Positions 1 to 6,690 of a stretch of DNA of 64,000 nt are shown here, one piece after another. The position numbers and the translations under genes were made by a program. The notes under the pieces are model-generated. The model was not told the origin of the DNA. It did not search any database and saw nothing but the letters and a program-made list of their open reading frames with translations. The stretch comes from Candidatus Eiseniibacteriota bacterium. Its GTDB lineage: Bacteria > Eisenbacteria > RBG-16-71-46 > CAIMUX01 > WJJG01. The DNA lies in contig JAGMBO010000045.1 in assembly GCA_023129715.1 (NCBI GenBank), positions 62,001 to 126,000 of the forward strand, read 5' to 3'. How positions within the stretch are numbered: position 1 is the first letter of the stretch; each line of letters starts with the position of its first letter.

Positions 1-469
1 AGGCCGCTTCTCCCCCGCCGATCACGATCACCAGCTCCGACCGGATGGGAAGCGCCTGCAGGTGACGGTACTCGTAGTAGAGCCCCCGCCCTTCCAGCTC
101 GGCAGCGCCCGGAATCGTCAGGCGCCGCGGCCGCGTGCCTGTCGCCACGATGACCGCCCGGGCGCCGAGATCAGCGGTGGTGCCCCTCAGCGAGAACCCC
201 TCCTCACAGATCTGCAGCGTCTCGACACGCTCTCGGCGTGGCGTGACCTCGAAGCGCGATAGGTGGGCCGCGAGACGCGCGGCGAACTCGGGGCCCGACA
301 GTGGGGCGAGGCCCGGGTAGTTCTCGATTCTCTGCGCATTGCAGGCCAGCCCCCCCACCTCACCGCTCTCCTCGAGCAGCAGGACGGAGAGGCCCAGCCG
401 GCGGCACTGCACCGCCGCGGCACATCCGGCCGGACCGGCACCCACGACGACTACATCTGCGCCCGACAT
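1..469 (-). CDS. Thioredoxin-reductase-like FAD/NAD(P) oxidoreductase, C-terminal part outside window
   Basis: The reading frame is open from an ATG at 469 to the window edge, about 156 residues with no stop. Residues 10-15 are GAGPAG, the dinucleotide-binding loop for FAD, followed by LLEESGEVGG, and ATGTRPRRL closes the first FAD half. A second loop, VIGGGEA, begins at the edge as expected for the NAD(P) domain. In E. coli TrxB the CxxC redox pair sits just before this second loop. Here that place reads YYEYRHLQ without cysteines, so a classical thioredoxin reductase is unlikely; a TrxR-like flavin oxidoreductase fits better. The start overlaps the end of the upstream isochorismatase-family gene by 19 bases, so the two are probably co-transcribed. 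Confidence 0.8.
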   Translation of the reverse strand, partial: MSGADVVVVGAGPAGCAAAVQCRRLGLSVLLLEESGEVGGLACNAQRIENYPGLAPLSGPEFAARLAAHLSRFEVTPRRERVETLQICEEGFSLRGTTADLGARAVIVATGTRPRRLTIPGAAELEGRGLYYEYRHLQALPIRSELVIVIGGGEAA

Positions 470-1122
470 CGCGCCAGCACCTCTTCAGTGGTCATCACGA
501 TCGCCACCGCGTCGGCCATCGCCAAGAGGGAACCGAGATGGAGATCCTCGCTGCTCGTGGCCATGGCATCGGCGGCGACGAAGACCTCGTAGCCCCGACA
601 GAAACCCGCCCGCGCGCTCGTCTCGCAGCACATGTGCGTCAGGACTCCGCTGATCAGAAGCTGATCGCGGCCCGTCTCCTCCAGGAACTCCCCCAGCGAC
701 GTCCCGAGAAACGCATCGTAGGTCGTCTTGCGGATCACCGGTTCGCCGGGAGCAGGCTGAAGCGCGGAGATGATCTCCGCCTCGGGTTCATCCGCGCGGA
801 TATAGTCGTCGAAGAAGCGACCGAGCATACCGAGGTCGGTCTCATCCCGGTGCCCGTGACGGGTGAAGACCACCGGATGTCCCCCGGCCCGCCAGGCGGT
901 GAGAAGGGCGGCAATCTGCGGGATGACCGCGCGGGTGGCGGGCAGGTGACAGCGGCCGGCGGGATCGGCGAAGTAGCGCAGCATGTCGATCACGACCAGC
1001 ACCGCGCGCTGCGGATCGAGCTGCAAACGGGGGCGCGGCGCGACGCGACTGCGGATCGCCGCCAGCCACGCCTGGGTCCGCGGCACAAGGGTCTCGGGGG
1101 TCACATAAGGCCCGCTGCGCAC
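451..1122 (-). CDS. Isochorismatase-family cysteine hydrolase
   Basis: The protein has about 223 residues, usual for this alpha/beta hydrolase family, which hydrolyses amides such as nicotinamide, biuret or N-carbamoyl compounds, or isochorismate. The catalytic triad is visible: Asp46 in VVIDM, Lys132 in IRKTTYDAF and the nucleophile Cys165 in GVLTHMCCETSARA. The GTG at 1122 is chosen because a purine-rich AGGAGAGGAG lies about a dozen bases upstream. The longer frame, reaching 1269, would run into the end of radA. The substrate cannot be read from the sequence. It lies between radA and the flavoprotein, all on the minus strand. Confidence 0.85.
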   Translation of the reverse strand: MRSGPYVTPETLVPRTQAWLAAIRSRVAPRPRLQLDPQRAVLVVIDMLRYFADPAGRCHLPATRAVIPQIAALLTAWRAGGHPVVFTRHGHRDETDLGMLGRFFDDYIRADEPEAEIISALQPAPGEPVIRKTTYDAFLGTSLGEFLEETGRDQLLISGVLTHMCCETSARAGFCRGYEVFVAADAMATSSEDLHLGSLLAMADAVAIVMTTEEVLARCRAQM

Positions 1123-1184
1123 GGTCGGCCTGCTCCTCTCCTGCTCCCCGACGGAGCTCACTCTCGGCGATCGATCGTGAGGCC

Positions 1185-2813
1185 CTAGCGCCGCTCGCCG
1201 AGGGCTTCCTGTAACGCGTCGCTCAACGTCGCCACCGGCAGCAGACGGCACCCGGCCGGCGGTGACCAATCGCGGGCCTCGAGGTCACGCTGCGTCGCCG
1301 CCGGTACCATCACGCGCCTGAATCCCAAACGCACCGCCTCGCGAATGCGCCGCTCGGGATCGCTGACCCGGCGCACTTCGCCCCCGAGACCGACCTCGCC
1401 GAACGTGGCCAACTCATCTCCGGTGGGACGATCCCTCGCACTCGAGGCGATCGCGAGCAGAACCCCGAGATCGACACCGGGCTCCTCGATGCGTAAGCCG
1501 CCGACGATGTTGACGAAGACATCACTGTTGGTGACATCCACTCCACCTCGCTTGACGAGCACCGCCAAGAGAATCGCCAGGCGCCGGCCGTCGAACCCGG
1601 TGGCAATGCGTTGCGGGATCCCATAGCGCGTCGGGTGAACCAGCGCCTGCACCTCGACGAGCAACGAGCGCGATCCCTCCGTCCCGGCGACGATCGCGCT
1701 GCCGGCGGCGCGCCCCGCCTCCTCACCAAGGAAAAGCAGCGAAGGGTTCGAGACCTCGTGCAGGCCGTCGGCGCGCATGTCGAAGACGCCGATCTCGTGC
1801 ACACTGCCGAAACGGTTCTTCGCACTGCGCAGCAACCGGTGGGCGTGAAAGCGCTCCCCCTCCATGCTGAGCACCGCATCGACGATATGCTCGAGGGTCC
1901 GCGGACCGGCAAGATTGCCTTCCTTGGTCACGTGTCCGACCAGGAGCACGGTCACACCCTTGCGTTTGGCCATCTGGGTGAGTTGCAAGGCTCCCTCGCG
2001 AACCTGGAGCACACTGCCGGGCGCCGAGGGCAGATCGGGCAGATAGGTCGACTGGATCGAGTCGATGAAGACGACCTCGACGGGACGGGTCGCTCCAGGC
2101 GGCTCAGCTTCGACTTGCCGCTCGGAATCCGGCCCGCCGGCCGGCTCCACCTCGACCGAGGCATCGGTGATTGGCCCGCGCGCCGCTCCCGATGCCGCCT
2201 CGCGCTCCACCGCAAGCGCCGGGACGCCCTCACTGATCGCCTCGAGCACGCGTTCGAGATCCCCTTCCGCCATCACGGGCAGCTGCTGGCTCACGCTCAG
2301 CCGCACGGCGCGCAGTTTGGTCTGCGGCGCGGATTCCTCGCCCGAGACATAGAGCACCCCGTGGCCGGCGGTGACGAGGTTCGAGGCGGCCTGCAAGAGG
2401 AGGGTCGACTTGCCGACCCCCGGATCGCCGCCGATCAGGACAACCGATCCGGGCACGAGGCCCCCGCCCAGCACTCGGTCGAACTCCTCGAGCCCTGTGG
2501 AGAGGCGCTCGGGCCCCCGGGCAGGCACGGCCGAGAGCAGCTGTACGCCCGCTTCGAAGCGGGGATCGCGCTCGAACCGGGACCAGGGACGGGCGCCCTC
2601 GGGCGGGGATGGGCGCGCCGGCGTCCCCAGGCCTCGCGCGAGGCGACCACTCGGGCGTCCCGGCCGGCCCGAGCCGGGCACCGAGCTGGGGGGCCGGTAG
2701 GACACGAGGGTATTCCACTCGCCGCAGTTCGGGCACTTCCCGAACCACTTCGAGAAATCTTCACCACAGTTGCGGCAGAGGAAGGTTTGTGTTTGGCGCT
2801 TGCGTCGAGCCAC
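1185..2813 (-). CDS. radA: DNA repair protein RadA/Sms
   Basis: This is a 542-residue RadA, a RecA-like ATPase that helps branch migration during recombinational repair. The N-terminal C4 zinc finger has cysteines at residues 13, 16, 27 and 30. Walker A is GGDPGVGKST at 128-137. The RadA signature KNRFG is at 332-336. The C-terminal third is the Lon-protease-like domain. The GTG at 2813 is preferred because the protein then begins VARRKRQTQTFLCRNCG like family members, with GGGAG about seven bases upstream. Two low-complexity insertions are unusual: a Pro/Arg-rich linker at about 41-85 and a stretch of about 43 residues rich in Glu, Pro and Ala (about 202-244) just before the Walker B strand VEVVFID. 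Confidence 0.95.
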   Translation of the reverse strand: MARRKRQTQTFLCRNCGEDFSKWFGKCPNCGEWNTLVSYRPPSSVPGSGRPGRPSGRLARGLGTPARPSPPEGARPWSRFERDPRFEAGVQLLSAVPARGPERLSTGLEEFDRVLGGGLVPGSVVLIGGDPGVGKSTLLLQAASNLVTAGHGVLYVSGEESAPQTKLRAVRLSVSQQLPVMAEGDLERVLEAISEGVPALAVEREAASGAARGPITDASVEVEPAGGPDSERQVEAEPPGATRPVEVVFIDSIQSTYLPDLPSAPGSVLQVREGALQLTQMAKRKGVTVLLVGHVTKEGNLAGPRTLEHIVDAVLSMEGERFHAHRLLRSAKNRFGSVHEIGVFDMRADGLHEVSNPSLLFLGEEAGRAAGSAIVAGTEGSRSLLVEVQALVHPTRYGIPQRIATGFDGRRLAILLAVLVKRGGVDVTNSDVFVNIVGGLRIEEPGVDLGVLLAIASSARDRPTGDELATFGEVGLGGEVRRVSDPERRIREAVRLGFRRVMVPAATQRDLEARDWSPPAGCRLLPVATLSDALQEALGERR

Positions 2814-3127
2814 GGCACGCTCCCGCGATCGGACCAGTCCCTCGTCGACACATCCTAGCAATCTCGGGGCCACGTGACACCCCCCGAGCTGAAGGCCGAC
2901 AAGGCCCCCGCCGATGGTCCCCACAGGGGGGGGAGAGACCTGCCGGCGGACTCGGCCTGGACTGCCCCACCCCGCCTGGACTAGAATGAGGATTCTACGT
3001 TCGATCGGAGACGAGGCCGGCGACGCCTTCGTGGCGCGCCGCGGTCGTGCCCGAACCGCAGATCGGTCTCGAGCCGCACCGCAGGTCGCACCACCGATCG
3101 CGTCTGCTCGCATGGGAGGAGGTCGTC

Positions 3128-3580
3128 ATGCCCGAGATGCGCAATCGCGTCGAAATCATGGTTCCCCACGGACAGTTCGTCGTCCGTCAAGCCCGATGTC
3201 CGCAGGGATGCGACCTGATGGATGCCGAACACCCGATCCACGATCACCACTCGATCCACGTCGAGGCGACATGTGAGGGGCAGACCGGATCGCTCTACCT
3301 CGACCCCGTCTATGGCAGCCATGACAACATCGCCGAGCTCGAGATCCCCAAGGGCGAGATTGTCGAGTTCACTTGCCCGCATTGCGGCACGTCCCTGTCC
3401 GACCCCGACCGCAGTTGTGCGAAGTGTTCGGCCGGCATCTTCACGATTCATCTGCCCAAGGGAGGGTTCATCGAGGCGTGCCGGCGCGGCGGGTGCTTGA
3501 ACCACCGCCTCCAGCTCGTGACCGGCGAGCAGGCGATGCAGCGCGTCTTCGATGAGCTGGGGATGGATGCGTTTCTTTGA
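3128..3580 (+). CDS. Small zinc-ribbon protein of unknown function
   Basis: This is a 150-residue protein that I do not recognise. Starting at the ATG at 3128, which has GGAGGAGG just upstream, it carries CPQGC near residue 25, a CEG cysteine, a CPHCG...CAKC pair that looks like a zinc ribbon, and CRRGGC near the C-terminus. It is rich in His and Asp around DAEHPIHDHHSIHVEA. There is no signal peptide or membrane segment, so it is probably cytosolic. It is divergently transcribed from radA. Its last codons (MDAFL and stop) are also the first unit of the 13-bp tandem repeat that follows, so the C-terminus may have been reshaped by repeat growth. Confidence 0.75.
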   Translation: MPEMRNRVEIMVPHGQFVVRQARCPQGCDLMDAEHPIHDHHSIHVEATCEGQTGSLYLDPVYGSHDNIAELEIPKGEIVEFTCPHCGTSLSDPDRSCAKCSAGIFTIHLPKGGFIEACRRGGCLNHRLQLVTGEQAMQRVFDELGMDAFL

Positions 3581-3656
3581 TGCGCTTTTCTGATGTACTT
3601 CCTTGATGCGCTTTCTGGATGCGCATCTTTGACGTGCTTCCTGGACACATCTCCCT
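3566..3656 (+). repeat. 13-bp degenerate tandem repeat, 7 units
   Basis: Seven consecutive 13-base units follow the pattern GATGCGCTTCCTT with one to four changes each. They start at 3566, 3579, 3592, 3605, 3618, 3631 and 3644. The first unit overlaps the stop of the zinc-ribbon gene and the last runs into a methyltransferase-like fragment. Five related units occur at 17534-17598 before a second copy of the same fragment. The period is not a multiple of three, and the units are adjacent without unique spacers, so this is not a CRISPR array. Confidence 0.9.
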
Positions 3657-3811
3657 TCGTCACGAACTAGCCGCGGGTGTCGGTGCGATCCTCGATATCG
3701 GGCAAGTACGGGCCGGATCGCCCTTGCTCTGGCCCGCGATGGCCACGACGCCTGGTGCGTCGAGCCTTCACCGGAGATGCGGGCCGTGTTGAGGAAGAGG
3801 TGCGTCGCCGC
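3644..3811 (+). pseudogene. Decayed fragment of class I SAM-methyltransferase (copy 1)
   Basis: This stretch aligns base by base with 17586-17755, where the frame reads as methyltransferase motif I (ILDIGAGTGRIALALA) and the following CVEPS strand. Here a single base is missing after CTTCGTCACG and another in the glycine loop codons, so the frame is broken and an early TAG appears. Only about 55 codons of the family are represented; no substrate-binding or C-terminal part follows. The rest of the gap up to 3951 holds no recognisable gene except a possible promoter at 3892-3907. Confidence 0.7.
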
Positions 3812-3891
3812 ATAGGCCGACACCAGCGCCCAGCTACCGAGCCATCTGCAGCTGAGGGCGACGGCTTCTTCCACGACGTATCCCTGGAGCG

Positions 3892-3907
3892 TGCTATCTG
3901 CTACGCT
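3892..3907 (+). promoter_or_regulatory. Possible extended -10 promoter for the DUF3179 gene
   Basis: Two overlapping TGCTAnnnT-like motifs (TGCTATCTG and TGCTACGCT) lie 45-60 bases before the ATG at 3952. The same shape precedes genes at 17979, 30596, 33461 and 60690. No clear -35 box is visible. Confidence 0.3.
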
Positions 3908-3951
3908 GCGGTACGCAGTGTTCCCGCCACAGCCCCGAGAGGAATCTCGCC

Positions 3952-5016
3952 ATGGTTCACCCCGCACAGCGGATGCGTGTGCCTCTATGCATTGGACTCT
4001 GCCTGGCAGTGAGCCTGAGTCTCACGAGTCCCGTGCGGCCGCAGACGAGTGATGCCGAGCTCTATGCCATTTTCGATGGCGACTCGATGTACACCGTGCT
4101 TCCAGCCAACACGATTCCAGCGATCCTGGCGCCCGAGTTCGTCACCAGTGAGGACGCCGCCGCTCAGATGCTGCCCGCTGAGCCGGTGATCGGGATCGTC
4201 CTCGCCGGCCGGGCGCGGGCCTACTCGACCTGGCACCTCGATGGACACGAGATCGTCAACGATGAACTCTCCGGCAGGCTGATTGCCGCCACCTGGTGAC
4301 CGCTGTTGCGTACGGGCGTGGTCTACGCTCGCGAGTCGCTCGGAGATACCCTGACCTTCATCGTTTCGGGAAAGCTATGGCGTAATGGGCTGGTGATGCA
4401 GGACCGCGAGACCGAGACCCTCTGGAGCCAACCGATCGGCGAGGCGATGGAGGGGCCGCTGATGGGACGGCTGCTCGAACCCCTTCCGAGTGTGCAGACG
4501 ACGTGGAGTGAGTGGAACTCGGCGCATCCTGAGTCCGACGTGCTGCGCAAGAAGGAGGAGGTCACTCACTCGGTCTATCAACGCTATTTCGATGATTCCG
4601 ATCGGATGGGGATCTTCCCGATCCATTGGGATGCAGACCGCTTGCCCGCCAAGATTCTCGTCCATGGCCTGCGGCACTGGCCTCACACGCTAGCGATTAC
4701 CGAGGATACCCTCTCCGCCGGATACCCGCTCCACGCGTCCCTCGGTGAGCATCCGATCGTCGCGTTCCGCGGATCGGATGGAGGCGTGCGGGCCTTCAGC
4801 ACACGGGTCGGTTCACGATCACTGACCTTCGAGGCAACTGAACGCGAGGGCCCCATCCGGGATCAGGAGACCGGCTCGAGCTGGGACCTGACCCGCGGGT
4901 ACTGCACCGCGGGACCCTGCGCGGGAGCTGAGTTGACCGAAGAGGTCGTTCGGACCGCCTTCTGGTTCGCCTGGAGTGCCTTCTATCCCGAAACTGACGT
5001 CATCTCTGGACAATAG
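3952..5016 (+). CDS. DUF3179-family exported protein with an in-frame TGA, possible selenoprotein
   Basis: The 354-codon frame begins MVHPAQRMRV with a signal peptide and a GAGAGGA site upstream. It runs through HEIVND, VSGKLWRNGLVMQDR, ETLWSQ, DRMGIFPI and a C-terminal WFAWSAFYPETD, all typical of DUF3179, a family of unknown function. The frame is uninterrupted except for TGA at 4297-4299, codon 116. Family members as I recall them read CPLC at this point; here it is ATW-TGA-P-L-L-R-T-G, so the TGA replaces the first Cys and Leu (TTG) the second. A hairpin with a GGTCT loop lies 20 bases after the TGA (4313-4331). Either the TGA encodes selenocysteine, giving one full-length protein, or this is a one-lesion pseudogene. 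The remaining 238 codons show no other damage. Confidence 0.75.
4313..4331 (+). promoter_or_regulatory. Putative bacterial SECIS hairpin
   Basis: The RNA can form a seven-pair stem (4313-4319 with 4325-4331, one G-U pair at 4315/4329) closed by the five-base loop GGUCU at 4320-4324. Twenty bases separate the TGA from the loop. In E. coli fdhF the SelB-binding hairpin also carries GGUCU in its loop at nearly the same distance from the UGA. The bulged U of the E. coli element is not present. The element lies within coding sequence, as bacterial SECIS elements do. Confidence 0.55.
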
Positions 5017-5100
5017 CGGCGCACCGGGGCGGCTGGGGTCCATTGGATCCAGGCCCGGACACTGGAAGAAGTTCAGCGGGCACGGTTGGTGGTCGTGGGG

Positions 5101-5128
5101 TAGTATCATCACAATCTGACCGTCTACG
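5101..5128. repeat. 28-bp direct repeat, upstream copy
   Basis: This begins TAGTATCATCACAATCTGAC and matches 14675-14702 with two C/T differences. The pair brackets the five-gene sigma/CHAT operon. The surrounding gap 5017-5356 has no convincing gene. It also holds a short G-run/C-run inverted repeat near 5156-5170 and must carry the operon promoter. Confidence 0.8.
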
Positions 5129-5356
5129 GATTTCCGGCGGCCATCTTCCGAGGGCGAGGGGGCCGCCCCCTGGACCACACCACGGAGGCAACGGAGAAGG
5201 CCGGTCGCTTCGGCGAGAAACGATGCTGATCGTCGTGGGTTGCGCCAGCGATGAGTTAACTGCAAGATCCGGCAACCGATAGAGTGCCCTGGTGCCACGA
5301 GATCAGGGAATCGGGATGTTTCTTTCTGTGATTCGCGAGGGTTTCAGGCGTTTCCC

Positions 5357-5959
5357 ATGAACGAGGGCTCTCCTCCAGCGGCCGAGGACAGGGACCGGCC
5401 CGAGCGGGACCTGATCCACGTAATCGTGACCCGATCCGGGAGCGATGACGCAGAGCGGGCCTGCTCCACCTTGCTCGGTCGCTACCGGGAGCGAGTCTAC
5501 CTCTGGTGCTATCGGTACACGCAGAACCATGATCGGGCGCTGGATCTGGCCCAGGAGGTCCTCCTGAATGCCTACCGAAGTCTGGGCACCTACGAGGATC
5601 GCTCTCGTTTCGGGGCCTGGTTGTTCACGATCGCCAGGAACCGGTGTCTGAGTGATCTGCGGCGGCCCGCGCTGTTGATCGATGACGAGGTGGATCCCAA
5701 TGGACTGCCCAACCCGCAAGGCAACCCGCACCAGATGCTGGTGGAAAAAAAGTCAGAGGCAGAACTGCTGGATCTGATCGAAGAACACTTGGATCCTCTT
5801 GAGCGAAGAGCGCTCTGGCTGCGGTGCATCGAACGGATGCCCGTCGATGCAATCACCAGCCTGCTGATGATCGAAGAGGCATCGGGTGCACGGGCACTCC
5901 TGCAGCGTGCCCGACGCAAGCTGAGAGCTGCTCTGCAGAGAGAAGGGGACGGCGCGTGA
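5357..5959 (+). CDS. ECF-type RNA polymerase sigma factor
   Basis: This is a 200-residue sigma-70 family protein of ECF size. Region 2 spans about residues 42-105 (LLGRYRERVYLWCYRYTQNHD, then ALDLAQEVLLNAYRSLGTY and RFGAWLFTIARNRCLSDLRR). Region 4 spans about 140-195 (LDPLERRALWLRCIERMPVDAI...RARRKLRAAL). There is a hydrophilic N-terminal extension of about 35 residues. It heads an operon in which the next start codon overlaps its stop (GTGA), a common arrangement for ECF sigma/anti-sigma pairs. It probably directs its own operon, but no promoter motif can be assigned from one example. Confidence 0.92.
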   Translation: MNEGSPPAAEDRDRPERDLIHVIVTRSGSDDAERACSTLLGRYRERVYLWCYRYTQNHDRALDLAQEVLLNAYRSLGTYEDRSRFGAWLFTIARNRCLSDLRRPALLIDDEVDPNGLPNPQGNPHQMLVEKKSEAELLDLIEEHLDPLERRALWLRCIERMPVDAITSLLMIEEASGARALLQRARRKLRAALQREGDGA

Positions 5960-6687
5960 GGAAGGGCTGCCTATCCATCGAGGAGCTGGCTGCGGCCGCG
6001 TCCTGGGCGCCGGGTGACCCTCGGCGGCGTCACCTCGACGGCTGCACGCGCTGTCAGAGCCTGTTGCTCTGCCTCGATGGCTTCTTGTCCCCAGCCGATA
6101 CGCCCCCTGGATCCGATCCGGTGGCCGCTCGCGACTGTCTCGTTACGGACTTCCGAGACGAGAAACCAATCGGGATTCCGACGCGTCGCCATATGCCCGG
6201 CACGCCCCAGAGGGATGGGAAGCGGGGTCATGCCAGAGGCCTTCTCCTCTCCCTGCTCCGGCCCGCCTGGCGACCAATCCTGGCACTGGCTGTCCTGCTG
6301 GTCGTGGTGATCGAGCTGCCACGCATGCTCGAGAGACCGGCCGAGAGAGCCCGGATCGTCCTGCGCGATGGGGGCGACCAACCGGATGCTAGGACGATCA
6401 GGACCCGGCCCCCGTTCTCGGGCGACGAGGCTGGCAGTTCCACTGTGATCCTCTCCTGGCATCCCGTGGCCGGCATCGAGTCCTACCGGGTCGCCTTCTT
6501 CAATACCGACTTCCAGGAGATTGCGTGGCGCCAAGCCGGTGCTGATACGGTGATGACGCTCCTGCATTTCGACCTACCGGTTCCGTTCGAACAGTGGGGC
6601 CACCTCTTCTGGCAAGTGACCGGATGGCGGGGGCAAGACCCGGTCGCGCAGTCGAACATGACCACCCTCGATCTCCCCGAGGAGTAA
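5956..6687 (+). CDS. Membrane anti-sigma factor candidate with zf-HC2-like N-terminus and Ig/Fn3-like C-terminus
   Basis: The protein has 243 residues starting at GTG 5956, which overlaps the sigma stop by four bases. The first 50 residues carry RRHLDGCTRCQSLLLCLDGF, an H-x3-C-x2-C pattern like the zinc-binding anti-sigma domain. One membrane segment follows (WRPILALAVLLVVVIEL, about residues 107-124). The rest is exported and resembles a fibronectin/Ig-type strand set (VILSWHPVAGIESYRVAFF...LFWQVTGWRGQD). By analogy the cytosolic part would hold the sigma factor and the outer part would sense. Position and topology support this; no direct homology could be tested. Confidence 0.7.
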   Translation: MRKGCLSIEELAAAASWAPGDPRRRHLDGCTRCQSLLLCLDGFLSPADTPPGSDPVAARDCLVTDFRDEKPIGIPTRRHMPGTPQRDGKRGHARGLLLSLLRPAWRPILALAVLLVVVIELPRMLERPAERARIVLRDGGDQPDARTIRTRPPFSGDEAGSSTVILSWHPVAGIESYRVAFFNTDFQEIAWRQAGADTVMTLLHFDLPVPFEQWGHLFWQVTGWRGQDPVAQSNMTTLDLPEE

Positions 6688-6690
6688 GGC

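Noticed and set aside
1740-1760. tRNA-like GGTTCGAGACC
   Set aside because: It lies inside radA and no cloverleaf can be drawn around it. No other tRNA or rRNA was seen.
2981-3967. Long minus-strand frame over the zinc-ribbon gene and the repeat array
   Set aside because: It translates repeats and the antisense of the plus-strand gene, has no family features, and the plus-strand frame has a strong ribosome site and Cys motifs.
4297-4299. Programmed or accidental frameshift in the DUF3179 gene
   Set aside because: Both halves are in the same frame, so only a stop codon, not a shift, separates them.
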